Shown piece after piece: positions 42,167 through 52,023 of a stretch of DNA of 64,000 nt. The notes beneath the pieces are model-generated. The model worked only from the letters and a program-made list of their open reading frames with translations, did not search any database and was not told the DNA's origin. The translations under genes were made by a program, and so were the position numbers. Every line of letters begins with the position of its first letter. Position 1 is the first letter of the stretch. The DNA comes from Pseudomonas frederiksbergensis (GTDB lineage: Bacteria; Pseudomonadota; Gammaproteobacteria; Pseudomonadales; Pseudomonadaceae), in assembly GCF_900105495.1 (NCBI RefSeq), contig NZ_FNTF01000002.1:3898501-3962500 (forward strand), in the 5' to 3' direction.

Positions 42167-44404
42167 CTAGAGCTTCCAGTCCAGGCTCAGGGTCACCGTA
42201 CGCGGGTCACCCCAAAACACACCGTTATAGAACCCGACGTTGTCGTAATACTTCTTGTCGAACAGGTTATCGACGTTCAGCGAGGCGGACAGGTGCTTGT
42301 CGAACTCATACCGCGACATCAGTTTGACCACGGTATAAGCCTCTTGGCGGATGTTGGTTTTTTCGGTGATCACCGCACCGTTGGCATCACGTCCCACTGG
42401 GCGACTGGCGGCGCGGAACACATCGCTTTGCCAGTTCACCGCGCCACCGACGGTCAGTGCCTGCCAGTCGCCGGGCAAACGATAGGCCGTGGAGAGCCGG
42501 AACATGTTCAGCGGCTGGTTGGTATTGGCGCGTTTCTTTTCGCCATTGGCCGCGTGGGTGTAGGTGTAGCCGGCCGTCATGTTCCAACCGGCCATGACTT
42601 CGCCCGAGACCTCGGCTTCGAAGCCCTGAACCTTGTTGCCTTTACCACCCGACTTGTAGAACTCGTCACCGGTCACCGGGTCCGGTGGCACCGAATCGTC
42701 GAGTTCGGCAACGTTGTCCTGTTTGCTCCAGAACAGCGCGGTCGCCAGGTTGAGGCGTTCTTCCAGCAGGCTGCCCTTGAGCCCCAGTTCATAGTTGCTG
42801 CCCACCACCGGCTCGAGGTATTTGCGGTTGCTGTCGCGGTTGTCTTGCGGCTTGAAAATGTCGGTGTAGCTGACGTACGCGGTGTATTCGGGGGTGAGGT
42901 CGTAGAGGAGCCCGGCGTAGGGCGTCCACATGTCGTTGTGTTCCTGGCTGCTGGCATCGACGCTGCTCAGTTGCAGGTTGTTGTCGTACTTGTTGGTCCT
43001 GGTCGACACCTTCCAGCTGCCATAACGACTGCCGAGTACGGCGTGCAGCTCATCCGTCAGACTCAGGCGAGTGGCCAGGTAACCGGCCTTCTGGCGGGTA
43101 CTGTCTTTTGAACCTGAAAGGCTGGTGACCGTGTCGGGAAACTTGGCGATATCACCCATGTACTTCCAGTCGCGGATGCTTTCGTAATCCGCCGCCCTGG
43201 GGCCGTCCACCATGTAGGGCGAATCTTCCCGGCGCTCGGCCTCGCCGTAGCCGATCATCATTTCGTGTTCCCTTCCGAATAGCGAGTAAGGGCCGGCTAT
43301 GTTGAAGTCATACGCCTTCATTTTTTGCGTACTGAGCATGTGGCTGACGTTAGCGCTCATGCCACTGCGATCAGCCTCAGGGAAACCCCCGCCGCCGTAG
43401 TAGATCTTGCCGTCGGTATCGCTCTCGCGATGGGTGTAGGCGGCCTTGGCGCGCCACCCGGCACCCAATTGGTGTTCCAGCGTGGCGAACGCGGTTTTGT
43501 CCTTGAGCGGCCAGGAACTCCACGAGGTGGCCATGTTGGTGGAGCGTCCGAGGTTGGCCTTGCCACCGTCAGCGTTCCAGTACGGCACCGTGCCCCAGGA
43601 TGTGCCCTGGACGTGTTTGTTCTGATAGTCGTAACCCACGGCCAACACAGTGTCATCGGTCAAATCGGCTTCAAGAATCCCGTAGCCGACTTCACGTTGT
43701 TGCTGGTACTTGTCGCGGAACGAATCGCTGTCGCGATAGGCCAGCACGCTGCGTCCGCGCAAGCGGCCGTCGAACGCCAGCGGGCCACCGACATCCAGAT
43801 AACTGTAGTAGTCGTCATAACTGCCACCGCTGACCCCGGTCTGGACTTGCCACTGCGATGTCGGCCGTTTACGCACCATGTTGATGGTGGCCGAAGGGTC
43901 GCCCGCGCCAGTGGTCAGGCCGGTGGCACCACGAACCACTTCGATGCGGTCGTAGATGATGGTGTCGGAATCGGACTTCATGAAGGTGAAGGTGTTCAGC
44001 ATGCCGTCGATCTGGAAATTGCTGATCGAGTAACCCCGGGACGAATAGCTGACCCGGTCCGAATCGTTGTGCTGAACCACCACGCCGGTGGTCTGGCTCA
44101 TGGCTTCGGACAGCGTGCCGAGTTTGAAGTCGTCCATTTGTTGGCGCGTGACCACGGACACCGATTGCGGCGTTTCCTTGATCGACAGGTTCAGGCGAGT
44201 GGCCGTGCTCATGGCGCCCGTGGTGTACGACTCGGTGTTTTCGGTGGTGCTGCCCAAGCCCTGGGCGGTGACATTGGTGGCGCCCAGTTCGAGGGTGCGG
44301 GCGGGTTCTTTATCTGGGCTGGTGTCAGCCAGCAAGTCGGGGCACAGGGCGACACTGCACAGGCCCAGGGTAAAGGTCATGGAACGGGTGATAGGCGCGA
44401 ACAT
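42167..44404 (-). CDS. TonB-dependent siderophore receptor (FhuE/FpvB type)
   Basis: Outer-membrane ferric-siderophore transporter of 745 residues. The ATG at 44404 follows AAGGAG at nine bases; a TTG upstream is less likely. After the signal peptide (cleavage after LLADT or near it) come a TonB-box-like LELGATNVT, the plug (IKETPQSVSVVTRQQM, RIEVVRGATGLTTGAGDPSATINMV in part), and a 22-strand barrel ending FWGDPRTVTLSLDWKL with terminal aromatic-x-Leu pattern. There is no N-terminal STN signalling domain, so it does not act with a FecIR pair. The tail motif and plug resemble FhuE/FpvA-class hydroxamate receptors. The exact siderophore cannot be named. Confidence 0.9.
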   Translation of the reverse strand: MFAPITRSMTFTLGLCSVALCPDLLADTSPDKEPARTLELGATNVTAQGLGSTTENTESYTTGAMSTATRLNLSIKETPQSVSVVTRQQMDDFKLGTLSEAMSQTTGVVVQHNDSDRVSYSSRGYSISNFQIDGMLNTFTFMKSDSDTIIYDRIEVVRGATGLTTGAGDPSATINMVRKRPTSQWQVQTGVSGGSYDDYYSYLDVGGPLAFDGRLRGRSVLAYRDSDSFRDKYQQQREVGYGILEADLTDDTVLAVGYDYQNKHVQGTSWGTVPYWNADGGKANLGRSTNMATSWSSWPLKDKTAFATLEHQLGAGWRAKAAYTHRESDTDGKIYYGGGGFPEADRSGMSANVSHMLSTQKMKAYDFNIAGPYSLFGREHEMMIGYGEAERREDSPYMVDGPRAADYESIRDWKYMGDIAKFPDTVTSLSGSKDSTRQKAGYLATRLSLTDELHAVLGSRYGSWKVSTRTNKYDNNLQLSSVDASSQEHNDMWTPYAGLLYDLTPEYTAYVSYTDIFKPQDNRDSNRKYLEPVVGSNYELGLKGSLLEERLNLATALFWSKQDNVAELDDSVPPDPVTGDEFYKSGGKGNKVQGFEAEVSGEVMAGWNMTAGYTYTHAANGEKKRANTNQPLNMFRLSTAYRLPGDWQALTVGGAVNWQSDVFRAASRPVGRDANGAVITEKTNIRQEAYTVVKLMSRYEFDKHLSASLNVDNLFDKKYYDNVGFYNGVFWGDPRTVTLSLDWKL

Positions 44405-44483
44405 CGCGACCGACTCCTTGTCTTCGAGGGAAAATTTCCGTTTGTTCAAAGACGAAGGGGAGAGGCGGGATTTAGCTATAAAC

Positions 44484-44502
44484 GAGAATAATTATTATCT
44501 TT
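44484..44502 (-). promoter_or_regulatory. Candidate Fur box upstream of the siderophore receptor
   Basis: GAGAATAATTATTATCTTT matches the 19-bp Fur consensus at about 12 of 19 positions by my alignment and lies 80 bases upstream of the receptor ATG. This is the normal place for iron-dependent repression. The surrounding 20 bases are AT-rich and would also hold the -10 region. Confidence 0.65.
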
Positions 44503-44540
44503 GCAGCGTTTCGGGCAGCGCCGCCGCGCAAAGGCACAGG

Positions 44541-44564
44541 AAAAAGGGGCCGGAACCGGCCCCT
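44541..44564 (-). terminator. Intrinsic terminator after cptA
   Basis: On the minus strand AGGGGCCGG-TT-CCGGCCCCT is followed by TTTT, directly after the cptA stop. It separates cptA from the siderophore receptor promoter. Confidence 0.85.
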
Positions 44565-44571
44565 GAAAGGA

Positions 44572-46317
44572 TTACTTCTGAACGGCTGCCGTAGCGCCTG
44601 GCAGGGCCTTGGGTTTCATCAGGCTAAAGTCGATCAATGCCTTTTGCTCGCGCTCATAAGGATTGCCGATCATCAATGGCCGTGGCTTGAAACTGTCGCT
44701 GACCAGGCTCTTGCTGCGATCCAGTTCATCGAAGCTCAGACCCGCCAGATCAGCCCAGGTATGGATCAGGTGCGAGCTGCTGTAAGGCCGCCCCAGATCA
44801 CCGGCAAAGCTCCAGTCGTGGTTTTCGCGCCATTTCGGCGAGGCCCAGGCCATGAACGGAATGGTGTACATCGGCGCCGTCGGTTTGCTTTCGTTGCGGC
44901 CAAGGGTGCTGTGACCAGGAGAATCGAAAACGTCTTCACCGTGGTCGGAAAGGTACAGCAGGAAGCCGTTCGGATCAGACTTGGCGTAGTCCTTGATCAG
45001 GCTCGAAACCACGAAGTCGTTGTACAGCACCGCGTTGTCATAGCTGTTGTACGTCGGCACCTGGTCGTCACGTACACCGTCGGGAACGCCTTTGCGGTCC
45101 TTGAACTTGTCGAAGGACGACGGATAGCGGTATTGATAGCTCATGTGCGTGCCGAGCAAATGCACGACGATCAGCTTGCGCGGCGCAGCGTCGGCCAAGG
45201 CCTTGTTGAACGGCTCGATCACGTCGCCATCGTACTGGGCGGCATTCTGGTTACGGTTGTTGTTCAGGTACACCTGCTCGTCGGCCTGCTCGGAGAAGGT
45301 CGTCAGCATGGTGTTGCGCTTGGTCATGGTCTGCTGGTTGGTGATCCAGAAGGTCTTGTAGCCTGCCTGTTTCATCATGCTGACCAGCGACGGGGTCGAC
45401 AGGTACAGGTCCGGGTTTTCTTCGTCGGCGAAGGTCAGAACCTGCTGTAACGCCTCGATGGTGTAAGGGCGTGGGGTGATGACGTTATCGAAGACCGCCA
45501 GTTGATCCTTGAGCTTGTCCAGCTCCGGGGTGGTTTCCCGAGGGTAGCCGTACAGGCTCATGCGCTGACGGTTGGTGGACTCCCCGATCACCAGCACCAG
45601 GGTCGCCGGCTGATTGGCCGCCGAATCCTTGAGATTGTGCAGGGGAGGGATCTTGCTCGCGCTATGGAGCATGTCTTGCATACCCGCCAGGGTATCGAGG
45701 TAACGGTGATAAGCCACGGCCATCTGCCAAGGCACGGCGGGCTCGATACGGGTTTCAAACTTCTCGAAACCGCTGGCAAGGCTGCCGGTACGCGCGGTTT
45801 GCTTTATCAGCGGATAACCGACCACGGCCACCACAATCGCCGTTGCAGCCACCAGTGCCCGACCGCGGGGCATGTACACCGGGCGCAAGCGAGTCCAGAG
45901 GAAGTAAGCGAAAGCGGTGTGGCCGAGGAATGCCGCCACCATCCACCAGGCAAAATACTGAGTCATGTACTCGCCGGCTTCAGAGATGTTCGACTCGAAC
46001 ATGATGAAGATGACGCTTTGGGAAAACTCCTGCTGATAGATGAAGAAGTAACCCAGGCTGGCCATTGAACAGGCCCACAGCACCACACCGATGACTGCCG
46101 CCATGACACGTGTCTGTTTGGGGAACAGCAACATCGGCGCAAGCCAGAGGGCGCTCATCACAAAGGCCTGGCGGAACCCGCTGAAACCAGAGGTGCCTGT
46201 CAGTTGGATCAGCAGTTGGGTAATGCCGGAAAAATACCAGAAGAACAGGAACAGCCAGAGAAATCCTGTCCAGTCGAAACCATTCGCAGACGTATTGCTG
46301 CGTTTAAACAAAGCCAT
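44572..46317 (-). CDS. cptA: Phosphoethanolamine transferase for LPS core
   Basis: Inner-membrane enzyme of 581 residues, length and sequence closely following E. coli CptA. Five N-terminal helices (to about 170) are followed by a periplasmic sulfatase-fold domain. The metal site includes E246 (VIGEST) and the catalytic T286 (RPYTIE); LSDHGEDVFD supplies further ligands. The enzyme moves phosphoethanolamine from phosphatidylethanolamine to a heptose of the LPS core. Related EptA proteins modify lipid A instead. GGAG precedes the ATG. It is a single gene with its own terminator. Confidence 0.9.
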   Translation of the reverse strand: MALFKRSNTSANGFDWTGFLWLFLFFWYFSGITQLLIQLTGTSGFSGFRQAFVMSALWLAPMLLFPKQTRVMAAVIGVVLWACSMASLGYFFIYQQEFSQSVIFIMFESNISEAGEYMTQYFAWWMVAAFLGHTAFAYFLWTRLRPVYMPRGRALVAATAIVVAVVGYPLIKQTARTGSLASGFEKFETRIEPAVPWQMAVAYHRYLDTLAGMQDMLHSASKIPPLHNLKDSAANQPATLVLVIGESTNRQRMSLYGYPRETTPELDKLKDQLAVFDNVITPRPYTIEALQQVLTFADEENPDLYLSTPSLVSMMKQAGYKTFWITNQQTMTKRNTMLTTFSEQADEQVYLNNNRNQNAAQYDGDVIEPFNKALADAAPRKLIVVHLLGTHMSYQYRYPSSFDKFKDRKGVPDGVRDDQVPTYNSYDNAVLYNDFVVSSLIKDYAKSDPNGFLLYLSDHGEDVFDSPGHSTLGRNESKPTAPMYTIPFMAWASPKWRENHDWSFAGDLGRPYSSSHLIHTWADLAGLSFDELDRSKSLVSDSFKPRPLMIGNPYEREQKALIDFSLMKPKALPGATAAVQK

Positions 46318-46518
46318 TCAGCGCTCCAGCCAGTCATCACTTTCATCGTCGGGACATCGACGTCACCGACGAACAGGCACCGCGCGGATACCGAGCGGCC
46401 ATAATGAGCCGGAGTATCAACAAACGGATGTGAAAACTTCGTGATGTTGCCGGGTTTGGCAAAGAGGGAATGGCAGGTCGGAAACAGCAATGGGCTGCTT
46501 CCGAATCAAACGAGGGGA

Positions 46519-46701
46519 TCAGGCGTGAGGCACACGGTGAGTGACGGGCAAAGGCTGGGCCTGATTGCTTTGTGTCAACAAGCGCAATTGCGCGAGCTCC
46601 TGCTTCAATTGGTCGCGCTCGTCTTTCAACTGGCGCAATTCATCGCGACGAATCGTGACGTAAAGGGTTTGTGCTGGCCGTGCTGCTTGTACTGTGCCCA
46701 T
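46519..46701 (-). CDS. Small coiled-coil protein of unknown function
   Basis: Protein of 60 residues with a strongly charged central coiled coil (RRDELRQLKDERDQLKQELA in part) and a polar Gln/Pro tail. AGGTGAG lies just before the ATG. There is no signal or membrane segment. I do not know a function. It is a lone gene between cptA and gnd. Confidence 0.6.
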   Translation of the reverse strand: MGTVQAARPAQTLYVTIRRDELRQLKDERDQLKQELAQLRLLTQSNQAQPLPVTHRVPHA

Positions 46702-46973
46702 TGCTCACCTCGCAAATGGCTGTCTCAACTGTAAACCTGCCCCCGACATCGGGTGCTTATTTACTATCGGCGCCGATTTTGATTTCTTTTGCCCTTGAAG
46801 GGAACTTTTTTATTTTTCATGGTCGTTGTGTCTTCGGCTCGATTACCGACGTTATCAATCTGAATCGGGCACAATGCCCGGAAACTATGTGCCAGCGCTC
46901 TGGACTAACCCTCATTAGTCACGTTGGGCTATAACCTTTGACACACTTTATTTGTAGTAAGGAGCATCAGCAC
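46702..46973. promoter_or_regulatory. Upstream region of the gnd-zwf operon
   Basis: This 272-base region lies between divergent starts and becomes AT-rich around 46760-46830, where the operon promoter is likely. I see no HexR-like palindrome or other assignable operator. AAGGAG at about 46958 is the gnd ribosome binding site. Confidence 0.4.
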
Positions 46974-47954
46974 ATGCAACTCGGGATTATTGGACTGGGC
47001 CGCATGGGCGGTAATATTGCGCGGCGCCTGATGCTCAACGGGCATACCACCGTTGTTTACGACCGCAATACCGCCTTTGTCGACACCCTGGCCGCAGAAG
47101 GCGCCGCTGGCGTCATCGACCTGCCAGCGTTGGTCGCTGGCCTGGCCAAGCCACGTGCGGTGTGGGTGATGCTGCCGGCCGGCGCACCGACCGAAGACAC
47201 CATCGACACCCTGAGCACCCTGCTCGAAGCTGGCGATACCATCATCGACGGCGGCAACACCTTCTATAAGGACGACATCCGCCGGGCGAAAACCCTCTCG
47301 CAGAAAGGCCTGCACTACGTCGACGTCGGCACCTCCGGCGGCGTCTGGGGCCTTGAGCGTGGTTACTGCATGATGATCGGTGGCGAAGCCGAGGTGGTTA
47401 AGCGCCTTGATCCGCTGTTCGACAGCCTTGCACCGGGCCTGGGTGACATCCCTCGGACCAAGGACCGCAAGTCCGAAGACGACCGTGCCGAGCGCGGTTA
47501 CATCCACGCAGGCCCGGCCGGATCTGGCCATTTCGTGAAAATGATCCACAACGGCATCGAATACGGAATGATGCAGGCCTTCGCCGAAGGCTTCGACATC
47601 CTCAAGACCAAAGCCAGCACCAACCTGCCGGAAGACCAGCGTTTCGACCTGAACGTAGGCGACATCGCCGAAGTCTGGCGTCGTGGCAGCGTTGTGTCGT
47701 CCTGGTTGCTCGACCTGACCGCCGACGCGCTGGCCAGCGACCCGAAACTCGACGGGTACTCAGGCTCGGTAGCTGACAGCGGTGAAGGTCGCTGGACCAT
47801 CGAAGCCGCCATGGAGCAATCGGTGCCCGTACCGGTGCTGTCGAACTCGCTGTTCTCCCGCTATCGGTCGCGCGGGCAAGGCACCTTTGGCGACAAGATT
47901 CTCTCGGCCCAACGTTTCGGCTTCGGTGGCCACGTGGAGACTTCGAAAAAATGA
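46974..47954 (+). CDS. gnd: 6-phosphogluconate dehydrogenase (decarboxylating), short form
   Basis: NAD(P)-dependent enzyme of 326 residues that oxidises 6-phosphogluconate to ribulose 5-phosphate and CO2. The Rossmann motif is [10 protein letters not shown] (5-14). [22 protein letters not shown] (in part) and H/K residues in [14 protein letters not shown] are the catalytic segment. It is of the short GndA/YqeC type, about 150 residues shorter than E. coli Gnd and often NAD-preferring. Its stop overlaps the zwf start as ATGA. Confidence 0.92.
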   Translation: MQLGIIGLGRMGGNIARRLMLNGHTTVVYDRNTAFVDTLAAEGAAGVIDLPALVAGLAKPRAVWVMLPAGAPTEDTIDTLSTLLEAGDTIIDGGNTFYKDDIRRAKTLSQKGLHYVDVGTSGGVWGLERGYCMMIGGEAEVVKRLDPLFDSLAPGLGDIPRTKDRKSEDDRAERGYIHAGPAGSGHFVKMIHNGIEYGMMQAFAEGFDILKTKASTNLPEDQRFDLNVGDIAEVWRRGSVVSSWLLDLTADALASDPKLDGYSGSVADSGEGRWTIEAAMEQSVPVPVLSNSLFSRYRSRGQGTFGDKILSAQRFGFGGHVETSKK

Positions 47955-49474
47955 CCCGCTTGATCCGCAATAAATCCAAGGCAGAAGTCGCACCACCGAC
48001 CACGCTGTTTCTGTTCGGTGCCCACGGTGACCTGGTCAAGCGTCTGCTGATGCCGGCGCTGTACAACCTGAGTCGTGACGGTCTGCTTGGGGATGGACTG
48101 CGGATCATCGGCGTCGACCACAACGCCATCACCGATGAAGCCTTTGCGAAAAAACTCGAAGACTTCATTCGGGCCGAAGTGGCTGCCAAGGTCGGCAAGG
48201 GCGAGCATGCCCTTGACCCGGCCTTGTGGGCCAAGTTGGCCAAAGGCATCAGCTACGTCCAGGGCGACTTCCTGGACGACAGCACCTATCAAGCCCTGGC
48301 GGCGAAAATCGCCGACAGCGGCACCGGCAATGCCGTCTTCTACCTGGCCACTGCGCCACGTTTCTTCAGTGAGGTGGTGCGTCGTCTCGGCGCCTCCGGC
48401 TTGCTGCAAGAGTCGCCGGAAGCGTTCAGACGGGTCGTGATCGAAAAACCCTTCGGTTCCGATCTGCCAACGGCGGAAGCCTTGAACGCTTGTTTGCTCA
48501 AGGTAATGACGGAAAACCAGATCTACCGGATCGATCACTATCTGGGCAAGGAAACCGTGCAGAACATTCTGATCAGCCGGTTTTCCAACAGTCTGTTCGA
48601 AGCGTTCTGGAACAACCACTACATCGACCACGTACAAATCACCGCCGCCGAAACCGTCGGCGTGGAAACCCGTGGCAGTTTTTATGAGCACACCGGCGCC
48701 TTGCGGGACATGGTGCCCAATCACCTGTTCCAATTGCTGGCGATGGTCGCGATGGAGCCGCCGGCTGCCTTTGGCGCCGACGCAGTACGCGGCGAGAAGG
48801 CCAAGGTGGTCGGTGCGATTCGTCCTTGGTCGGTCGAGGAAGCGCTGGCCAATTCGGTACGCGGCCAATACACGCCCGGCGAAATCGACGGCAAGCCGTT
48901 GCCGGGGTATCGCCAGGAAAACAACGTGGCGCCCGACAGCAATACCGAAACCTATGTCGCGCTGAAAGTCATGATCGACAACTGGCGCTGGGGCGGCGTG
49001 CCGTTTTATCTGCGCACCGGCAAGCGCATGAGCGTGCGTGACACCGAGATTGTCATCTGCTTCAAACCGGCGCCGTATGCGCAGTTTCGCGATACCGAGG
49101 TCGATGAACTGCAACCGACCTATCTGCGAATCCAGATTCAACCCAACGAAGGCATGTGGTTCGATCTGCTGGCCAAGCGGCCTGGCCCAGCCTTGAAAAT
49201 GGCTAATATCGAACTGGGCTTTGCCTACAAGGATTTTTTCGAAATGCAGCCGTCCACCGGCTATGAAACCCTGATCTACGATTGCCTGACCGGCGATCAG
49301 ACGCTGTTCCAGCGCGCCGACAACATCGAGAATGGCTGGCGCGCGGTACAGCCGTTCCTCGACGCCTGGCAGCAGGACGCGAGCGTGCAGAGCTATGCCG
49401 CTGGCGAAGACGGCCCGCAGGCTGCAGAAGATCTGCTGACTCGCGATGGTCGCGTCTGGCACGGCCTCGGATGA
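47951..49474 (+). CDS. zwf: Glucose-6-phosphate dehydrogenase
   Basis: NAD(P)-dependent enzyme of 507 residues catalysing glucose 6-phosphate to 6-phosphogluconolactone. The cofactor loop is [12 protein letters not shown] and the active-site motif [10 protein letters not shown]. The substrate segment EKPFGSDL is intact. It is one of several zwf copies usual in Pseudomonas; this one sits with gnd rather than with pgl-eda near hexR. It overlaps gnd upstream and the HAD gene downstream, both by ATGA, so translation is tightly coupled. Confidence 0.94.
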   Translation: MTRLIRNKSKAEVAPPTTLFLFGAHGDLVKRLLMPALYNLSRDGLLGDGLRIIGVDHNAITDEAFAKKLEDFIRAEVAAKVGKGEHALDPALWAKLAKGISYVQGDFLDDSTYQALAAKIADSGTGNAVFYLATAPRFFSEVVRRLGASGLLQESPEAFRRVVIEKPFGSDLPTAEALNACLLKVMTENQIYRIDHYLGKETVQNILISRFSNSLFEAFWNNHYIDHVQITAAETVGVETRGSFYEHTGALRDMVPNHLFQLLAMVAMEPPAAFGADAVRGEKAKVVGAIRPWSVEEALANSVRGQYTPGEIDGKPLPGYRQENNVAPDSNTETYVALKVMIDNWRWGGVPFYLRTGKRMSVRDTEIVICFKPAPYAQFRDTEVDELQPTYLRIQIQPNEGMWFDLLAKRPGPALKMANIELGFAYKDFFEMQPSTGYETLIYDCLTGDQTLFQRADNIENGWRAVQPFLDAWQQDASVQSYAAGEDGPQAAEDLLTRDGRVWHGLG

Positions 49475-50289
49475 GTGATACAGCGCAACCCATTCGTTTT
49501 CTGCTCAGTGACATGGACGGCACCTTGTTGCTGCCCGATCACAGCCTCAGCCAACGCACGATTGAAGCCGTCCGTTCATTGCGCGAGGCGGGCGTGTTGT
49601 TCAGCCTCGCCACCGGCCGCCCACCCAAAGCCATGTTGCAGCAGATCGAAGCCCTGGGCGTCGACTTGCCAACGGCAGCCTTCAATGGCGGCACCATCGT
49701 TAATCCGGACGGCAGTTTGCTGGTCGCACATTACTTGCCGGCCACGGCTGCGCTGACGGCATTGGCGCTGTTTGCCGACCGGCCGGACATCGAAATCTGG
49801 GTGTTCAGTGGTGGCGACTGGTTGCTCAAAGATCCGAACGGCCCAATGGTGCCTCGTGAACAGCACGGCCTGGGTTATCCGCCAGTGGTGGTCGAGAGTT
49901 TTGAGCCGTACCTGGAACGTATCGACAAGATCGTCGCCACCAGCAACAACACGCAGTTGTTGATTGAACTGGAAGCGCTGCTGCTGCCCAAAGTGGAAGG
50001 CCAGGCACAGGTTTCCCGTTCACAGCCGATTTATCTGGACGTGACCGCCATGCAAGCCAACAAGGGTGCAGCGCTGGTGACACTGGCTGAATTTCTCGGT
50101 GTACCGCTGGAGCAGACCGCGGCGCTGGGCGATGGCGGCAATGACCCGGCGATGTTTCACCGCGCAGGCTTGTCGATCGCCATGGGGCAGTCGGAAGAGG
50201 CGGTGAAGCGCCAGGCGGACGTGGTGACGGGCGCCAATACCGAAGAGGGTGCGGCCCAGGCAATCGAGCGCTACATCCTCCCTCGATAA
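49471..50289 (+). CDS. Cof-type HAD phosphatase
   Basis: HAD-superfamily hydrolase of 272 residues with a C2 cap. The nucleophile D14 and acid/base D16 are in LLSDMDGTLLL, SLATGRPP is motif II, and ALGDGGNDPAMF is motif IV. Cof proteins dephosphorylate sugar phosphates, flavin mononucleotide or pyridoxal phosphate. Its start lies inside the zwf stop (ATGA). The operon has no pgl gene. The HAD enzyme may clear a sugar phosphate made by the first two enzymes, but this is inference. Confidence 0.9.
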   Translation: MSDTAQPIRFLLSDMDGTLLLPDHSLSQRTIEAVRSLREAGVLFSLATGRPPKAMLQQIEALGVDLPTAAFNGGTIVNPDGSLLVAHYLPATAALTALALFADRPDIEIWVFSGGDWLLKDPNGPMVPREQHGLGYPPVVVESFEPYLERIDKIVATSNNTQLLIELEALLLPKVEGQAQVSRSQPIYLDVTAMQANKGAALVTLAEFLGVPLEQTAALGDGGNDPAMFHRAGLSIAMGQSEEAVKRQADVVTGANTEEGAAQAIERYILPR

Positions 50290-50304
50290 CTTATGCAAAA
50301 AACC

Positions 50305-50428
50305 TGTGGGAGCGGGCTTGTGTGGCGAGGGGGCTTGCCCCGTTGGGTCGCGGAGCGGCCCCAAAAAATGGGACTGCTGCGCAGTCCAACGGGGGCAAGC
50401 CCCCTCGCCACATAAGCCCGCTCCCATA
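50305..50428. repeat. Long nested inverted repeat (REPIN-like)
   Basis: From outside inward, GTGGGAGCGGGCTT pairs with AAGCCCGCTCCCA, TGTGGCGAGGGGGCTTGCCC with GGGCAAGCCCCCTCGCCACA, and GACTGC with GCAGTC. The whole 124-base unit can fold as one hairpin and ends in TATTTTTT. It lies between the convergent HAD and nhaB genes, so it may also end transcription on the plus strand. Confidence 0.88.
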
Positions 50429-50442
50429 TTTTTTGGTCGGTG

Positions 50443-51945
50443 TTACAACCAATAACTCACGGCATACCAGCCAAGAACACCCATCACCACGGTGTACGGC
50501 AACGCCATCCACACCATCCGCCCGTACGACAGGCGAATCAGCGGTGCGATCGCTGAAGTCAGCAAGAACAAAAACGCAGCCTGACCATTGGGTGTCGCCA
50601 CGCTCGGCAGGTTGGTGCCGGTGTTGATCGCAATCGCCAGCGTCTCGAAATGCTCTCGGCTCATGTGGCCGGAGATGAAGGCCTGTTTGACTTCGGTGAT
50701 GTAAATGGTCGCGACGAACACGTTATCGCTGATGGCCGACAGCAAGCCGTTGGCGATAAACAGCATGCCCGGTTGTTGATCCGCTGGCAGCGCCAGCACC
50801 CAATGGATCAACGGGGTGAACAGCTGCTGATCGTGAATCACCGCCACCACCGCGAAAAACACCACCAACAACGCTGTAAACGGCATGGCGTCCTTGAACG
50901 CGTTGCCGATTCGGTGCTCGTCGGTGATGCCAGTGAATGCGGTGATCAGCACAATCACCATCAAGCCGATCAGGCCGACCTCGGCAATGTGGAGCGCCAG
51001 CCCGACAATCAGAATCAGCGCTGCCAATCCCTGCACGATGAGCGCTGCACGTTGGCGCGAGGTGCGTTCGGCATCGTCTTCTGCCGCGTAGTTGGCCAGA
51101 ATCGCGCGCACGTTGTCCGGCAACAGCGTGCCGTAACCGAACCAGCGAAGTTTCTCCAGCAGGACGCAGGTCACCAGGCCCGCCACCAGGACCGGCAATG
51201 AAACCGGGGCGACTTTCAGAAAGAACTCAGAAAAGTGCCAGCCCATCTCGTGGCCGATCAGCAGGTTCTGCGGCTCACCTACCAATGTGCAAACACCGCC
51301 CAGTGCGGTACCCACGGCTCCATGCATCAGCAGGCTGCGCAGAAAGGCGCGGAATTGTTCGAGGTCGGCGTGATGGAGGGTGGGCAGGTGCTGGTCATCG
51401 CCAAACTCACTGTCCTGACGCGGATCGTTGCCTGAGGCGACGCGGTGATACACCGAGTAAAACCCGACGGCTGCACTGATGATCACGGCGGTCACGGTCA
51501 AGGCGTCAAGAAACGCCGACAGGAACGCCGAGAGGAAGCAGAACATCAATGCCAGCAGCGCCTTGGAGCGAACCCCGAGCAGCAGCCGTGAGAACAGAAA
51601 CAGCAGCAGGTCTTTCATGAAGTAGATGCCGGCCACCATGAACATCAGCAGCAGGATCACCGGGAAGTTGTGCACCAGCTCGTCGTAGAGTGCCTGGGGC
51701 GTGGTCATCTTCAGCAGCAGTGCTTCGATCACCAGCAGGCCGCCGGGCATTAACGGATAACACTTGAGCGCCATCGCCAGGGTAAAGATGAACTCCAGCA
51801 CCAGCAGCCAACCGGCCACTACCGGGCTGACGGTCCAAAACACCAATGCGTTGAGAATCAGGAAGCCGACAATGCTTGCCTTGTACCAACGGGGTGAATG
51901 CCCGAGAAAATTGTGCGCGAACGCCTGAGCCATTGAACCGGGCAT
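50443..51945 (-). CDS. nhaB: Na+/H+ antiporter NhaB
   Basis: Inner-membrane sodium/proton antiporter of 500 residues, matching P. aeruginosa NhaB along its length as I recall it. Recognisable blocks are [33 protein letters not shown], and [15 protein letters not shown] followed by [18 protein letters not shown]. The family keeps sodium low at neutral to alkaline pH. AAGGAG is six bases before the ATG at 51945. It stands alone. Confidence 0.94.
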   Translation of the reverse strand: MPGSMAQAFAHNFLGHSPRWYKASIVGFLILNALVFWTVSPVVAGWLLVLEFIFTLAMALKCYPLMPGGLLVIEALLLKMTTPQALYDELVHNFPVILLLMFMVAGIYFMKDLLLFLFSRLLLGVRSKALLALMFCFLSAFLSAFLDALTVTAVIISAAVGFYSVYHRVASGNDPRQDSEFGDDQHLPTLHHADLEQFRAFLRSLLMHGAVGTALGGVCTLVGEPQNLLIGHEMGWHFSEFFLKVAPVSLPVLVAGLVTCVLLEKLRWFGYGTLLPDNVRAILANYAAEDDAERTSRQRAALIVQGLAALILIVGLALHIAEVGLIGLMVIVLITAFTGITDEHRIGNAFKDAMPFTALLVVFFAVVAVIHDQQLFTPLIHWVLALPADQQPGMLFIANGLLSAISDNVFVATIYITEVKQAFISGHMSREHFETLAIAINTGTNLPSVATPNGQAAFLFLLTSAIAPLIRLSYGRMVWMALPYTVVMGVLGWYAVSYWL

Positions 51946-52023
51946 CGGCTACTCCTTGTATTAAGAAGCGCGCAACTTGCCGTAAGAGCAAGGGAAGATC
52001 AAGTGCAAGAATACTGTGCGGGC

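Noticed and set aside
42167..44404. Siderophore receptor as the signalling partner of the FecR at 21147
   Set aside because: The receptor begins directly with a TonB box and plug, without the N-terminal STN domain needed to signal to FecR, and lies 20 kb away.
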